A stretch of DNA of 64,000 bases from Shinisaurus crocodilurus (GCA_021292165.1 CM037878.1:237675546-237739545), one strand, 5' to 3'; shown: positions 33,125-43,498, counted from the stretch's first letter. Made by a program: numbers and translations. Notes: generated by a model not told the origin, from the letters alone.

Positions 33125-33279
33125 ATGTAGATCAGCCTCCCCGCAACCAGGTGCCCTCCAAACCTGTTGACCAACAACACCCATCATCCCCAGGCAGCAT
33201 GATCAGCATGACTGGGAATAATGGGTGGTGCAGTCCAACACATCTAGAGGGCACCAGGTTAGGGAAGGTTGATGAAGAT
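33125..33279. mobile_element. palindromic hAT-like MITE, older copy
   Basis: The element (33133-33271) starts CAGCCTCCCCGCAACCAGGT and ends GGCACCAGGTTAGGGAAGGT plus TG-like end. It is bounded by ATGTAGAT (33125-33132) and ATGAAGAT (33272-33279), 7/8 identical, which fits an aged 8-bp duplication. Confidence 0.78.
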
Positions 33280-33778
33280 TATGAAAAATGACCATATCAG
33301 AGGGCAAAAGAACCATATGGCATAAGCCTTGATGCACCCAATGAAGCAAACTTAAATAAATTTCCTGTTTATGTAAAACAGCACATCCAGTTCTTAGGAA
33401 ACAAGGATGTTGGTGGCCGTTATAGTTCAAAGATAAGCTCTGAGTTGTAGAGTGTCCATATAAGCTGGGCCAGCTGCAGGGTTGACAGGGCCCATGTCAA
33501 GGTTGCCTTCAGTCTGTTTGCCCCACATGGGCCTTCCTGGTCACTGGCTTATCTTATGGTGGCAGCTGGATCTGATTAGCCACCTGCCATGTTGAATTTC
33601 CCATAATGCCCTGGTATGCCCAACATAGAGACATAGGGAATGGGTGGGCAGGAGGACCAAGCTGGCATCCACATCAGTGCTTACAGGCCCTGAAGGCTAG
33701 CTGAGCAGCTTTGCCAGGTACTGGTGCCAGCCTTGCTTATAAGGGCTAAATCAGTGACTGGCACCATTAAATAGCTTG
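33280..33778. other. no recognisable gene or repeat
   Basis: No domain motif was seen. Short GGGCC-type inverted text near 33480-33540 is too weak to name. Confidence 0.4.

Positions 33779-33828
<50 letters not shown>
33779..33828. repeat. (TG)n microsatellite
   Basis: About 24 uninterrupted TG units, the purest dinucleotide array in the window. Confidence 0.95.
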
Positions 33829-33829
<1 letters not shown>

Positions 33830-34242
33830 CATGTATTCCCTGTTGTGGACAACACCATTTGTGTGTGAAGTTAACATAACTGGCATGTTAATTCTATGTG
33901 TGCATTGGGCAGCTCATGTGGTAAGTGCCTTCTTATATGATGGAGCACACATGAGCTCATTACATGAGCAAGTGCTTCCCCATGGCAGCTATCAATCTGT
34001 TTTGACTCCAACTCTGGGTGCTGAGAGAGGTGAGCACAGCTGTGGATCTCTATCTGTTCTGTTGCTCTAACTCTTTACTGAGGAATCCAAGCACTGTCTT
34101 ACATTATGACTGGGTGGGGCAATTCTGGTTTTGGGTCAAATCTGGTTCTCTTCAGTTCAATGATCACATTATTTTCATCTGGGCCATTTTATGCAACAAC
34201 TGAAAATGAATAGCATTTAGTTTTAGAAACATTTGCATAAAG
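33829..34242. other. no recognisable gene or repeat
   Basis: The open plus-strand frame here is an extension of the TG array and has no domain motif. Confidence 0.4.
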
Positions 34243-34813
34243 CAGGAATAGGGAGCCTCTGACCATCAGGCTGGAGACAGCCTGTGGCTGGTCTCCATCT
34301 GGCCTTGTCCTTATCTCCAATCAGATAAAGGATTTCTCCTCTTCCCTCCCACATGGCAAGTGAAGCTTTTTAAAAGCCTTCATTGGTGACAATGGAGGCT
34401 TTTAAAAGCCTAATTAGCATGGGGGACATTTGGGGGTGGTCACTACTGGAGAAAGAAGGGCTAACTTTTCCTGTCTCAAACCTGTGACCCCCTTTCTGAA
34501 AAATTGCTCCCCTCACTGCAATCAGGCTTTTTAAAAGCCTCCATTACCACCAATGGAGGCTCTTTAAAAGCCTGGTTGCAATGGGGGAGGGGGAGGGGGG
34601 GAGAGGGAGGGGGAGGGGGAGGGGAGGTGTGTGTGTGTGTGCGCACGCGTACACGTGAATGGGATCTGGGCAATCACGTTGGGGCCATATGTCAGCATTT
34701 GGGTGGCCCCATCCATTTGGATTGTGACCCCACACACAGTTAGCATGTTGTCCCCAACATGCTTGCCCAAAAGCAATTTGACCCCCAGCCTGAAAAAAGG
34801 TTCCCCACTCCTG
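34243..34813. mobile_element. hAT-like MITE with internal hairpins and G-rich array
   Basis: It begins CAGGAATAGGGAGCCTCTGA and ends AAGGTTCCCCACTCCTG, an inverted end. Inside, CTTTTTAAAAGCCTTCATTG...CAATGGAGGCTTTTAAAAGC occurs at about 34366-34410 and again, slightly changed, at 34527-34572; each is itself a hairpin. A GGGGGA-rich array followed by a GT/GCGCACGCGTAC stretch lies at 34585-34655. The flanks give no clear 8-bp duplication. Confidence 0.65.
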
Positions 34814-35724
34814 ACATTAAAAATGGAAAGCTATCGAAACCTAGCCTTTGGGTGTGCTTTGGGAACTCCTGGCATCTAGCAAAACTATTCTGCACGTAAA
34901 GAGTCCCTGGATTGAGTCGCGGAGAGGGATGGCACTTTGGATCTATGATAGACTATTGCATCCCTGCACTTTTTCTAAACTTCCTCTTAGTGTGTCCATG
35001 CTTCTTAGTATCTGACAGAAACAAAGAATTGCTCCAGGGAAAAACAGAATGTGCCTCTGCTGCCTGGGAGGTTTGCCAGAGGTTTTCTTTTACTCACCTT
35101 GAGAAGCCAGATTCCATCTTACAGGCTTACAGCTGCTTCCAGGGCAAAGCTGCTATTGCCAGTCCAGTCGAAAGTGTCTCTGCCGGTTATGCAGGAAAAT
35201 CAGTGGAGGATTGCACAAGCACTTCTCATGCGGACTGAGAGAACACCCCACAGCTGTTAGCCTTGTTTTGCATGTTTTACATATTTGCATACACCAAATA
35301 TTTCCAAACATCCCAGTGTTTATTTTAAAACCCATCATTAATACGTCTGGCAACACAGACCTCTGTGGATATGTATTCCCTGGGCGAAATTTTTCTGGAA
35401 ACTGTTTTTAAAAAATGTAGACTCAGCCCTGTGTCCACTAAAGTCAAAGTCAAATCTAACATGGACGTTATAAATAAGTGAGGCAGTTTTATTAACTAGG
35501 AGAATAGCTTTTTGGATCAAAGAGGCCTTCCAAATCAGCCTCCCCCAAAGTGAAGAAACATGTTTAACCACACGTAAGAGTCCTTGTGATCAAGCTGTGA
35601 TGGTTCCCTCTTATTTCTGTCTCTTCCCAAAAAGTTACATAATCCCTTCAATATTTTGAGGATTACTTTTCTTTCTTTCTTTTTTAAGGGATAGACATAA
35701 GAGGCAGAAATCAAAAGGCAATGT
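34814..35724. other. no recognisable gene
   Basis: No domain motif or transposon end was recognised. Short frames on both strands overlap and are not credible genes. Confidence 0.4.
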
Positions 35725-35955
35725 TCAGTGCCAGCCCTTGGAGGGCCCTTGGGCAGGGCGCCTTCTGTGGGCCCCTCCCTCAGTAAGAAAGTCTCCCTTG
35801 TCACTGGCATGGCCACCTGCTGCTATTGCTCCTCTTGTTCATCATTGCTCACCACTTGCTTGCTTGACAGCCAGAGAGCCTCCAGCCGGCAGCAGCAGCA
35901 TTCAGCTGGGAGATCTGGTCCACGGGAGACAATTCGCCAGTGGAGGGGCCAAAAA
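35725..35955. mobile_element. hAT-type MITE family B, inverted copy
   Basis: CAGTGCCAGCCCTTGGAGGG, CCCTTGGGCAGGGCGCCTTC, CACTTGCTTGCTTGACAGCC match family B (8.0 and 13.4 kb) read in reverse. The far end is missing. Confidence 0.65.
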
Positions 35956-35984
35956 TAGGGCATGGGATGGGTTGGGGTGTGCAT

Positions 35985-36345
35985 ACAAATTCCAGCTTGA
36001 AGTTTGTTCCGTCTCATGTCCGTATCAGACTGCTGCAATCTTTGCTTTCCCCCCACTTTTCCCCTGAAAATCTGTATGTGTCTTTTCCCCCCAAATGTAG
36101 GTATCAGTTGTGCATATTTTTTAAAAATGTACGCATTCTTCTCCCATTAATTAAAGTGTGTTTCTGAGCATTTTTCAAAAGTACACATTTTTTTCATGCA
36201 CATTTTTCAAATGTACATATGCCGTTGAACACATTTGTTTGGGTACCTGTGCATCACCTTGCAAGCTCAGAAATGTATGGACTTTGACTGCAGATTGCAT
36301 TTGAGTCTGTTTGCAGTTTGGGAGGTATGTGTGAACACCCACTCC
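35985..36345. repeat. AT-rich interspersed repeat, family D
   Basis: Motifs such as AAATGTACGCATTCTTCTCC, TTAATTAAAGTGTGTTTCTG, AGCATTTTTCAAAAGTACAC and CAGATTGCATTTGAGTCTG occur in order. The same order appears reversed at 38.26-38.39 and 39.46-39.69 kb. Confidence 0.65.
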
Positions 36346-37094
36346 AGCAACTGGCACCACCTGGCCACAGCACTCCACTCAGGTAAGCCAGGGACTGTGG
36401 GGAGGAGATGCAGTCCACCTCACCTTGAACACACACACACCCCGGTGGATACCGTCTATTGCAACTTTCCCCAAATTGGTGCCCTCTTAATTTTTTGACT
36501 TCTACTCTCATAAGCCGCAGCCAGCATGGCCAATGGCTGGGTTGGGTGTGTGTGTATCTTTCACACCTCACAATAAACCCAGGATCTTTTGCACGGCTTG
36601 ATCTTGTGCTGTGTGCCAGTGTAGAGTGTTTCAGGGGGAGCCTGCTGAATTTTCAGGTGTCTGGAGGCTGGGGGTTTTAAGGGAATACAAAAGAAATAGT
36701 TGCTCTATCCAGGCATTGAAGAGATTCTGTGAGGACTTAATGTGGGTACTGGGATGGGACTGTGCATGCAGGCCCCACCCTCTATGTCTCTGAGGGGGCC
36801 TTCCCCTTTAGCTCAGACCTTGCTGTGTTGAACCAGAAAGGTTGGAAAGGGAGTTCTAGACATTGAGCATAGAAGTCTCAGGGCCAAACATTCTCCTAAT
36901 CACGCCCGTGAAGCGGTCCCCAAAATGGCGCCCATGGACACCAATTTTTAAAAAATTATTTGTCCCTGGTTTTTTAATATATATACATGAATTTGTATGA
37001 AATGCATACAACTTTCTAGCAATTATACATATGCTTCAACAAAAGCGGACCAAATATCCAAATAAGAATACATTGGAAGTTGGCATTTATATGT
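36346..37094. other. no gene; one MITE scrap
   Basis: 36470-36545 (CAACTTTCCCCAAATTGGTG, GCAGCCAGCATGGCCAATGG) looks like an eroded half of the 31.1-kb MITE family. A short CA tract lies near 36430. Nothing else is recognised. Confidence 0.4.
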
Positions 37095-37538
37095 CACCCA
37101 TTCAAAGAGCAATCCTACAGCCCCTAGACAGCATCTTTGGATCCCCGGTTCCAAGGCTGGAAAAGAGCTCTGATCTTGGAGCTGGGGATCTGTGCTTGGA
37201 TCCCCATTCCCCCACCTTCGTAGCTGGCGTGGAAAGAACCGTGCTGGCTGCTTCTCCAAGGTCATAAAGCCAACCGTGGAGAAGGGGCAAGGGGGTGCTT
37301 GAGGGGAGGGGAGGGGGGAGACTGGGTCTGATAGGACATGAGATATCTTGGTGATGCTCCAGCCTCTTTCCCTCCCTGTCCAAAGCACCGCAACTAGATG
37401 GCTGAAATACATCTAGCTGACTTGCAGGGCAGAAGGAGCAGGGAGGTGAAGATCACCTCCATGCTTCTCCTGCTCTGCATAGGATGCCTGTAATCCGTGA
37501 GTTTGGAGGTTTACGGGCATCCCCATTGGATTGCGCCC
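37095..37538. repeat. GC-rich interspersed repeat, family C
   Basis: It starts near AGAGCAATCCTACAGCCCCT and ends CCCATTGGATTGCGCCCTAA. The middle contains GGGCAGAAGGAGCAGGGAGG and its inverted form CATGCTTCTCCTGCTCTGCA. It aligns in reverse with 12.17-12.53 kb. The outer GCAATCC/GGATTGC pair suggests terminal inverted repeats. Confidence 0.55.
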
Positions 37539-37539
37539 T

Positions 37540-37985
37540 AAGGTCCTCAATCCATTGCATTATAGGAGGTGAATGTTTACCCTTCCAGTTTTGTAATATT
37601 GATCTTTCGGCTGTCAGAACAGTGTAGAGAATCCATTTTTCCTTTTATTTGTTAATTTCTATGAAGCAGGTAGATAATTTAAAGAATGTTACATCGGTGA
37701 ATATTAAAGACTCTTCCAGTACAAAATTTATCTGTGTAATAACTTCCTCACAGAAAGAAACAACTACTGGACATTGCCAAAACATAAGTTTAAAAGAAGT
37801 ATTGCATCTCCAGCAGTTAGCTGAATTAGACAATCCCTTATTAAAAAGATGTTGCTGTGGTCTAGTAGACATGAAACAAAAGGTTTTGCTGAATAAGACA
37901 CAGCCTGAGATCCATAAACATGACAGGTAGATGCCAAAGCAGCAATCAACTGATTAGGCATTTTGTGGTGGTACCCACAGAAGTT
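37540..37985 (-). pseudogene. L1-clade ORF2 C-terminal remnant
   Basis: Minus-strand frames give MPNQLIAALASTCHVYGSQA, then NCWRCNTSFKLMFWQCPVVV-like text with SFCEEVITQINF. The CWRC...MFWQCP pattern is the L1 C-terminal zinc-binding motif. Stops and frame changes break it. It covers the same part as the fragment at 10.4-11.0 kb and is from the same family. Confidence 0.72.
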
Positions 37986-38224
37986 TCCCAGATTCCCAAA
38001 TGTGCCCATGAGTCCAAAAAGGTTGGGGACCTCTAAAATTAATATATGTTCCTCATATCTTGTCTACAAGTTTTCCTCTAGCTGGCACCTCAATAAATGG
38101 GAATTCGGTGCATATTTTTTGGATGTGTCATGCCATAAATCAGAAAGTCTGCCTTTAAGTGGGGGGTGGGAGAGGATTCTCAATAGAAACAGCTATGTAG
38201 CTGGGGGATAATGTTTTTCTTTAG

Positions 38225-38420
38225 AAATTTGTTTGTTTGTTTGTTTTAGACCAGAATTTACCCAGACTCAAATGCAACATGTGGTCAAAGTCTGTGCATT
38301 TTGCAAGGAAATTCATGGGCCAAAGAAAAGTGTGTCTGAAAATGCATACATTTGAGAAGTATGTATGAACATACCTTTCCCCCACAATTTGGGAGACAAT
38401 TTGCATGCGGGCAGGAATGG
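38225..38420. repeat. family D repeat, inverted piece 1
   Basis: CAGACTCAAATGCAACATGT, GGTCAAAGTCTGTGCATTTT and AAATGCATACATTTGAGAAG match the reverse complement of 36.2-36.33 kb. Confidence 0.6.
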
Positions 38421-39445
38421 GAGACGGACCTGGTTGTTTCTATTTGAAGCCACCAATGGACTTATGGTGGGGGGAGGAGCAGCAGAGGCCTTTATTAGGC
38501 CATGGGGCTCCTCCCTCTGCCTCTTTTCTCGAAGCAGCTCCCCCCCCTCCCTCCCAATTTACAGTGTGGGATTTCTGGTTGCCCGTTGACGGGGCCGAGT
38601 AGGAATTTTGGCTCACCATTGCTGATTGGCCTGGTGGTGGTGTGCGTGTTTTGCCTACTCTACACTGTTGTTGGGTTGGGTGCTTTTTTGTTTTGCCTAG
38701 TTTCATGAATTTGGTCACATTGGCGGTAAGTGCGGGTTTAGGCAGTGGGGTGAATTCAGTGATCATCCCACAGCACCTTTTAGGTGACTGGCGATACCTG
38801 AGGCTTCCCTGAGCCCGGTTTCACAGCTCGGTCAGGGGAGATAGGGTTTACCTTTGAGGCCAATTCCATCTCACCCTCATGGCGTTTCACGGCCCCGTGA
38901 GGAGGTGACATGGAGGAGGCCTTCCGACACCACGTGGTGTAAAACTGGGGAGTGGCGAGTTACAGCGCCACTCCTCGGATTGGGATGCTTCGCCCATTGA
39001 AGGTTATACTGGCTGATGGCTGGTTTAGTTAGCACCCGCACTCTTCCCTTCACAGATCCTCGAATTAATATAAATGTGGTCCTAATTTGCACCATCATTT
39101 TGTGTCTTGGCTCTTATTTCCTGCTCTACGTGCGCAAATAGGGATGTACTGTCTCGCCTCGCGCAGGCGTAGCGGGCCGAGATCGGCCCCCTCACACTCG
39201 CGGGGACTTACCGTGTCCCCCGGGTGGCTCGCCTCTCCGTGGCGAGCTGCCCACGCCGCCTGCACTGGTCCTGTCGCGTCACTTCCAGCACGCCGGAAGT
39301 GACGCGATGGGACCAGTGCAGCCAGCGAGGGCGGCTCGAGCGGCGCGGAGAACAGCTCCGCACCGCTCAGAAGATCGAGGCGGTGGGGGTGCCGGCGAGG
39401 AGAGGAGAGGCGGCAGAGAGGCGCCCCCGCCTACAGGTTCGTGGA
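38421..39445. other. GC-rich block between two family D pieces
   Basis: The block separates two pieces of family D that are in the right order to have been one element, so it may be an insertion of about 1 kb. 38.6-39.1 kb looks like unique or LTR-like text; 39.15-39.44 kb is CpG-rich. No coding motif or terminal repeat was defined. Confidence 0.4.
39260..39321. repeat. 62-bp CpG-rich hairpin
   Basis: TGCACTGGTCCTGTCGCGTC plus ACTTCC is mirrored by GGAAGTGACGCGATGGGACC plus AGTGCA, 26-bp arms with two mismatches and a loop of about 8 bases. GAAGTGACGCGATG is shared with the interior of hAT copy 2 (43878-43891). Confidence 0.85.
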
Positions 39446-39690
39446 CACCACTACGCGCAAACAGCATACTTTTGGAAAATGCTCAAAAACGCACTTTAAT
39501 CAATGAGAGGAAATGAGCACTTTTCAAAAATGCACACAATAAATGTGTACATTTGGGGGAAATTGCACCAAGATACACACAAATTTTCATGCAAAAAAAA
39601 GGCTTGCAATATGATACAGGCATGAGTTGGAATGAACCTCAAGATGGAATTTGGAGAACTTTGACGAGCTTAAGTTTTGTTGATTCACAC
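39446..39690. repeat. family D repeat, inverted piece 2
   Basis: AAAATGCTCAAAAACGCACT, TTAATCAATGAGAGGAAATG, ACATTTGGGGGAAATTGCAC and TGAACCTCAAGATGGAATTT match the reverse complement of 35.99-36.19 kb. Confidence 0.65.
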
Positions 39691-40015
39691 AGCCGTAATT
39701 TTCTTTGTTTTTATCCAGAAGAAAATAATTGCAATGCACATCAAGCCTGAAGGACAAGATTTCACAGTTCTTCTGGTAGAAACCTTTCTTATATTATTTA
39801 GCTTTCAGGACTTTGTTCTTAGATTTCTGAAGGTAAAAGAGGAATTAGAATAACAAGCTGTGGTCTTCATGCATTATAGTAACAAAATCCCTGCTTTTGT
39901 AATGGAGTGTACAATAAACCTTCATGAAGTATGATTTGAAAAGCAACAGAAGGTTGACTCAATTTTTCCTTGCTAGTACAAAACAATAACAAAACCAGTT
40001 GCAGATGTACAGCTA
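39691..40015. other. no recognisable gene
   Basis: An AATAAA lies at about 39912 but there is no open frame or splice context linking it to a gene. Confidence 0.4.
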
Positions 40016-40095
40016 TTGGGTACAATCAGCACTCAATTGAGCATATGCAAGTCCCATTGAAATTCATGGGTCTTAAATGTGTGCCCATTGTGGGA
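40016..40095. repeat. family A repeat, partial
   Basis: CAAGTCCCATTGAAATTCAT and GGGTCTTAAATGTGTGCCCA match the family A core. Confidence 0.5.
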
Positions 40096-40439
40096 GAGCA
40101 AGGGCTTTCTGATGTACATATTTAGAGCTTATAAACAACTGATTATTTAAGTTTCATGTTGTGTTTAAAAATTTAGAATTTACGGGATGGCTATATATTC
40201 CAAAAAAACCAAAACAAAAAACCCACAGTCAAAATATTCCCCAAAGGAAACAGAATTTGGCTGGAAAGAATTCTTACCAGATGTCTTGGGCTCCACCCGG
40301 TTTACTGTCTTGTCCAAATAAAGGCAAGATTGTGTTTGAGTTATGGGCTACAACCCAAAGAGAAGAAACCATATTTTTAGGTCCTTGGGATCAAAAGGAC
40401 AAAGATATCTACTGCCAGTGAGAGACTGGCAGCTACTGG

Positions 40440-40552
40440 AGCATCTCAATCAGATGGTGTAATTGTGATGTTTAGTATTTTTATGTAAGCCACTCTGGGA
40501 GCCTTGTAATCTGAAGAGTGGGATAATCAGTAGATCAAATAAATAAAATAAG
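40440..40552 (+). mobile_element. L2/SINE-type 3' tail
   Basis: TTATGTAAGCCACTCTGGGA, GCCTTGTAATCTGAAGAGTG and an AAATAAATAAAATAA tail fit the 3' end of an L2 or L2-tailed SINE. Confidence 0.5.
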
Positions 40553-41115
40553 GCAGGCGTCCCCAGCACAGGGCACACAGGCGAAATGTGGTGACATCTG
40601 TCAGGTTTTCTGGCCTGATCATGAGAAATGCACGGAGCCTGCCACGGCTTGCCCTTAGACCCCATTATATGCAGCCAGGCTGAGTACTCATGAGAGTCAT
40701 GCTGCTTCAGTAGTGCAAGAAACCACACGTGAACTGAGAGCTGAGCTTCCCAGAATTCTCTACAATCTCAGCCACTTATATTACGTATCTATTTAAAATT
40801 AAATGCACTGCATGTGGCCTACATTTTACTGCTATTTAATCACCATGGTACAGCCAAAGTGCATCCTTCATTAACAACTCATGGTAATAAAAGGGCCCTG
40901 GCAGTAACTGGAGCATTGTTTTGTTCATAGCTGAGCTGGAATAACAACACAAATGATATGGAGTCTTCCATAAGGATAACACTAGAAATCAGTTTAGAAA
41001 ATTCAAGTGTGGCTGCTCTGGGTAATGATTGACTTCTAGCATGTTCCTGAATTTTGGAAGCACATTCATATACATGTTGCAGAGCATGTCAGAATTTAAA
41101 ATAAAAACAAAACCT
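40553..41115. other. no recognisable gene or repeat
   Basis: No domain motif was seen. The first 25 bases resemble a scrap of a hAT-like MITE end. Confidence 0.4.
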
Positions 41116-41396
41116 GGGGCAATACCCAATACTGTCCTTTCACTAGTGGGCATGTCCTCTAGCACAACGGGAAGCTAGCCCTTGATAGCGCAACCTGAAA
41201 CTAGCACTTCTGGAATGGGACAAGTCAGCAGAGCTCCCAGAAGGGACCTCCGTTGACCTGTCCCATTCCGGAAGCACTAGTTTGAGCTAGTTTCTGGGTT
41301 GAGCTATTAAATGCCAGGTTCTCATTGTACTAGTGGCCATTCGTGCTAGTGCAATGTGATTGGCACTGGTGGACTGCCAGCTTTGGATATTGCCCC
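41116..41396. mobile_element. palindromic MITE, family E
   Basis: The ends are GGGGCAATACCCAA and TTGGATATTGCCCC. Inward, ATGGGACAAGTCAGCAGAGC is mirrored by GACCTGTCCCATTCCGGAAG, and CTAGCACAACGGGAAGCTAG by the CTAGTGGCCATTCGTGCTAG region. Half of the same element lies at 62.46-62.61 kb. Confidence 0.75.
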
Positions 41397-41628
41397 TGGA
41401 CTCTGATATCCAAAGCCACAACAGAATGTATAATTTCTTTACTGTGCAATCCATAGCCGTTCTAATAAGTAAAATATGTTCCATTGACTTCAGTTACATT
41501 ACAAAGGTAAGGATAATATACGGTAGCTGTCAAATTAGCCAGTTACCAGCTATTGACTAGTTGGCTGGATGTGGGTCCTTGAAGCAATTTTATTTGGTTC
41601 CTAGTGGGACCAAAAATGTTTCCAAGTT

Positions 41629-41838
41629 CATAGAATCATAGAATCATAGAAAAGTAGAGTTGGAAGGGGCCTACAAGGCCATCGAGTCCAACCCCCTGCT
41701 CAATGCAGGAATCCAGGTCAAAGCATCTCTGACAGATGTCTGTCCAGCTGCACCTTGAATGCCTCCAGACTGGGAGAGCCCACCACCTCCCTAGGTAGTT
41801 GATTCCATTGTCTTATTGCTCTGACAGTCAGGAAATTT
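41629..41838 (-). mobile_element. CR1 LINE 3' tail
   Basis: Three ATCATAGA-type units start it (41633-41653), followed by GTAGAGTTGGAAGGGGCCTA, GGCCATCGAGTCCAACCCCC and CAGCTGCACCTTGAATGCCT. It is a better-preserved copy of the CR1 3' end seen at 1.84 kb. Confidence 0.85.
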
Positions 41839-41973
41839 TAAGAAATAGAGATTCCGCACTTTAACGTGACATCTCTCTTTTGGATTTTGCATGTAAAATG
41901 CCAACTTTATTATGAAACTGACCACTCCCAGCATACAAACCACTGTCTGGATAATAGTGTTGCCCCCAAGATC

Positions 41974-42165
41974 AGGGCTGGCATTGGAGGCTGGCATCAC
42001 TGGGCATCTGCCAAGGCCCAAGTTTAAGCAGGGGGTCTCCTGCCAAACCCAAGAGCCCTCCAACTCTGCTACTAATCCTTCTAGTTGTGCCTCTTCAAGC
42101 AAGTCAGCAGTGAAGGAACAGCATTCCATGTTCACCTTACTCTTTCCCTCTGGGCAGTAGTGCAA
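41974..42165. mobile_element. hAT-like MITE fragment, left end
   Basis: It begins CAGGGCTGGCATTGGAGGCT followed by CTGGGCATCTGCCAAGGCCC, close to the family B start. The right end is not identified. Confidence 0.45.
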
Positions 42166-42309
42166 ACTTCATCCAGAGGAACAAAGCAAGTGAATGGGAA
42201 GCTGCAACAGCAACAAAGTGGAGCTAGGGCTATTTAGGGAGGAGACTCCCCCAAGGGCAATGGTGACACTGCCCAAAGCAACAGAAACTAACCATTTCTC
42301 CTCTAGGCC

Positions 42310-42850
42310 AATAACACCTTGATAAGACTACTAGCGTTGAATAAATGATCCTTCAACGCCAACTTCAGTGGATCGGTCATGTTGTTCGAATGCCTGACTG
42401 CCGTCTCCCAAAGCAGTTACTTTATTCCCAACTCAAGGATGGAAAGCGGAATATTGGTGATCAATATAAGAGGTTTAAAGATGTTCATAAGGCTAATCTA
42501 AAAAAATGCAATATAAACATCGAAAACTGGGAAGCTCTGGCCCATGAACGATCTAAATGGAGGTTGGCCTTTCACAAAGGTTCCATGGCCTTTGAAGAAG
42601 CCCGAGTGCAAGGTGAAAGGGAGAAACGTACTAAGCGAAAAGCACGTCAAATGAATCCTTTACAGGACCATCTTCCATCTGGTAACCTGTGTCCTCATTG
42701 TGGGAAGCTGTGTGGATCTAGAATTGGCCTCCACAGTCACTTAGGGACCCATCGCTAGAGTCTACACAATCTTCTTTAGAATTTCCTCCTTTTATCCTGA
42801 AAGACAATCTTACTCGGTCACGAGTGATCGCCTGATGCTGCTGCTGCTTC
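42310..42850 (+). mobile_element. non-LTR retrotransposon 3' part, clade not assigned
   Basis: The segment consists of the ORF end described next and a short 3' UTR (AATTTCCTCCTTTTATCCTG, CTCGGTCACGAGTGATCGCC). The pattern is that of a 5'-truncated LINE of a clade other than CR1, L2 or L1. Confidence 0.65.
42345..42758 (+). pseudogene. LINE ORF2 C-terminus with C2H2-type finger
   Basis: The 137-codon frame is open and starts within the element, not at a true start. It has QLQWIGHVVRMPDCRLPKQL, GKRNIGDQYKRFKDVHKANL, NWEALAHERSKWR, and near its end CPHCGKLCGSRIGLHSHLGT followed by His, a C2H2-like finger. This set is known from C-termini of endonuclease-reverse transcriptase proteins of RTE-like or related LINEs; I cannot settle the clade. 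The RT core is absent through 5' truncation. Confidence 0.75.
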
Positions 42851-43226
42851 TTTATACAAAACTCTTATAAACACTTCTTTTAATACAATGTCTTCCATTC
42901 GTTTTATAAGGGTTACCCCCAAAAAAGTGAGATTTGCAAGTGAGATTTGGAGAACGCATTGTCCCTTTAGTTTTTGACTGTTACAAATGGTGAAATAAAT
43001 TTATTGGGGCGGGGGGGAGAGAGAAAAGAAAGATTAGCAGAACTTCTACAAAAGTACTGTAGTCATGATTTAGTATGAAGATTCTTTACCTGAAAGCACA
43101 AATGACTTAAATTTAATCTGAAGCTGTGACTGTGATATGCATGTAAGCAGGAGCAATACACACAACCAGAGTTTTGCTCAAGGATAGCCATATTCGGGCG
43201 TTCAAATCCCCCATGTGATTAGAATT
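42851..43226. other. no recognisable gene or repeat
   Basis: The stretch has a short G run at 43007-43017 and no coding motif. Confidence 0.4.
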
Positions 43227-43416
43227 AGGAACATAGGAAGCTGCCATATACTGAGTCAGACCATTGGTCCATCTAACTCAGTATTGTTGACACTGACTGG
43301 CAGTGGCTCTCCAGGGTTTCAGGCAGGATTCTTTCCAAGCCCTACCTGGAGGCCTGGGATCAAACCTGGGACCTTCTGCATGCAAAGCAGTGAGCTATGG
43401 TCCCTCCCTACAGCAC
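43227..43416 (-). mobile_element. tRNA-Ala-like SINE
   Basis: On the minus strand it starts at a tRNA-like ATAGCTCACTGCTTTGCATG, then AAGGTCCCAGGTTTGATCCC (B-box position), AGGGCTTGGAAAGAATCCTG, TGGAGAGCCACTGCCAGTCA and ends CTCAGTATATGGCAGCTTCC. It is directly preceded (minus-strand sense) by a 5S rRNA-like segment. Confidence 0.82.
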
Positions 43417-43498
43417 CAAGGCAGTCACCCATCCAAGTACTAACCAGGCCTGACGCTGCTTAGATTCCGAGATTAGATGAGATCGGGCTGTTCAGGGC
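43417..43498 (-). pseudogene. 5S rRNA-like segment joined to the SINE
   Basis: The minus strand reads CCCTGAACAGCCCGATCTCA, TCTAATCTCGGAATCTAAGC, AGCGTCAGGCCTGGTTAGTA, CTTGGATGGGTGACTGCC, then GGTGCTGTAGGG. This follows vertebrate 5S rRNA from about nucleotide 16 to the 3' end with a loss of about 10 bases near the end (GGGAATACCG region). The internal promoter region (A box to C box) is recognisable but mutated. It continues with almost no spacer into the tRNA-Ala-like SINE. Confidence 0.85.

Noticed and set aside
39900..39960. 3' UTR of a host gene (AATAAA near 39912)
   Set aside because: No upstream coding exon or splice signal was found; AATAAA is common in AT-rich DNA.
43417..43498. Functional 5S rRNA gene
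   Set aside because: The 5' portion is missing, about 10 bases near the 3' end are deleted, and the promoter region carries changes, so it is a 5S-derived segment.
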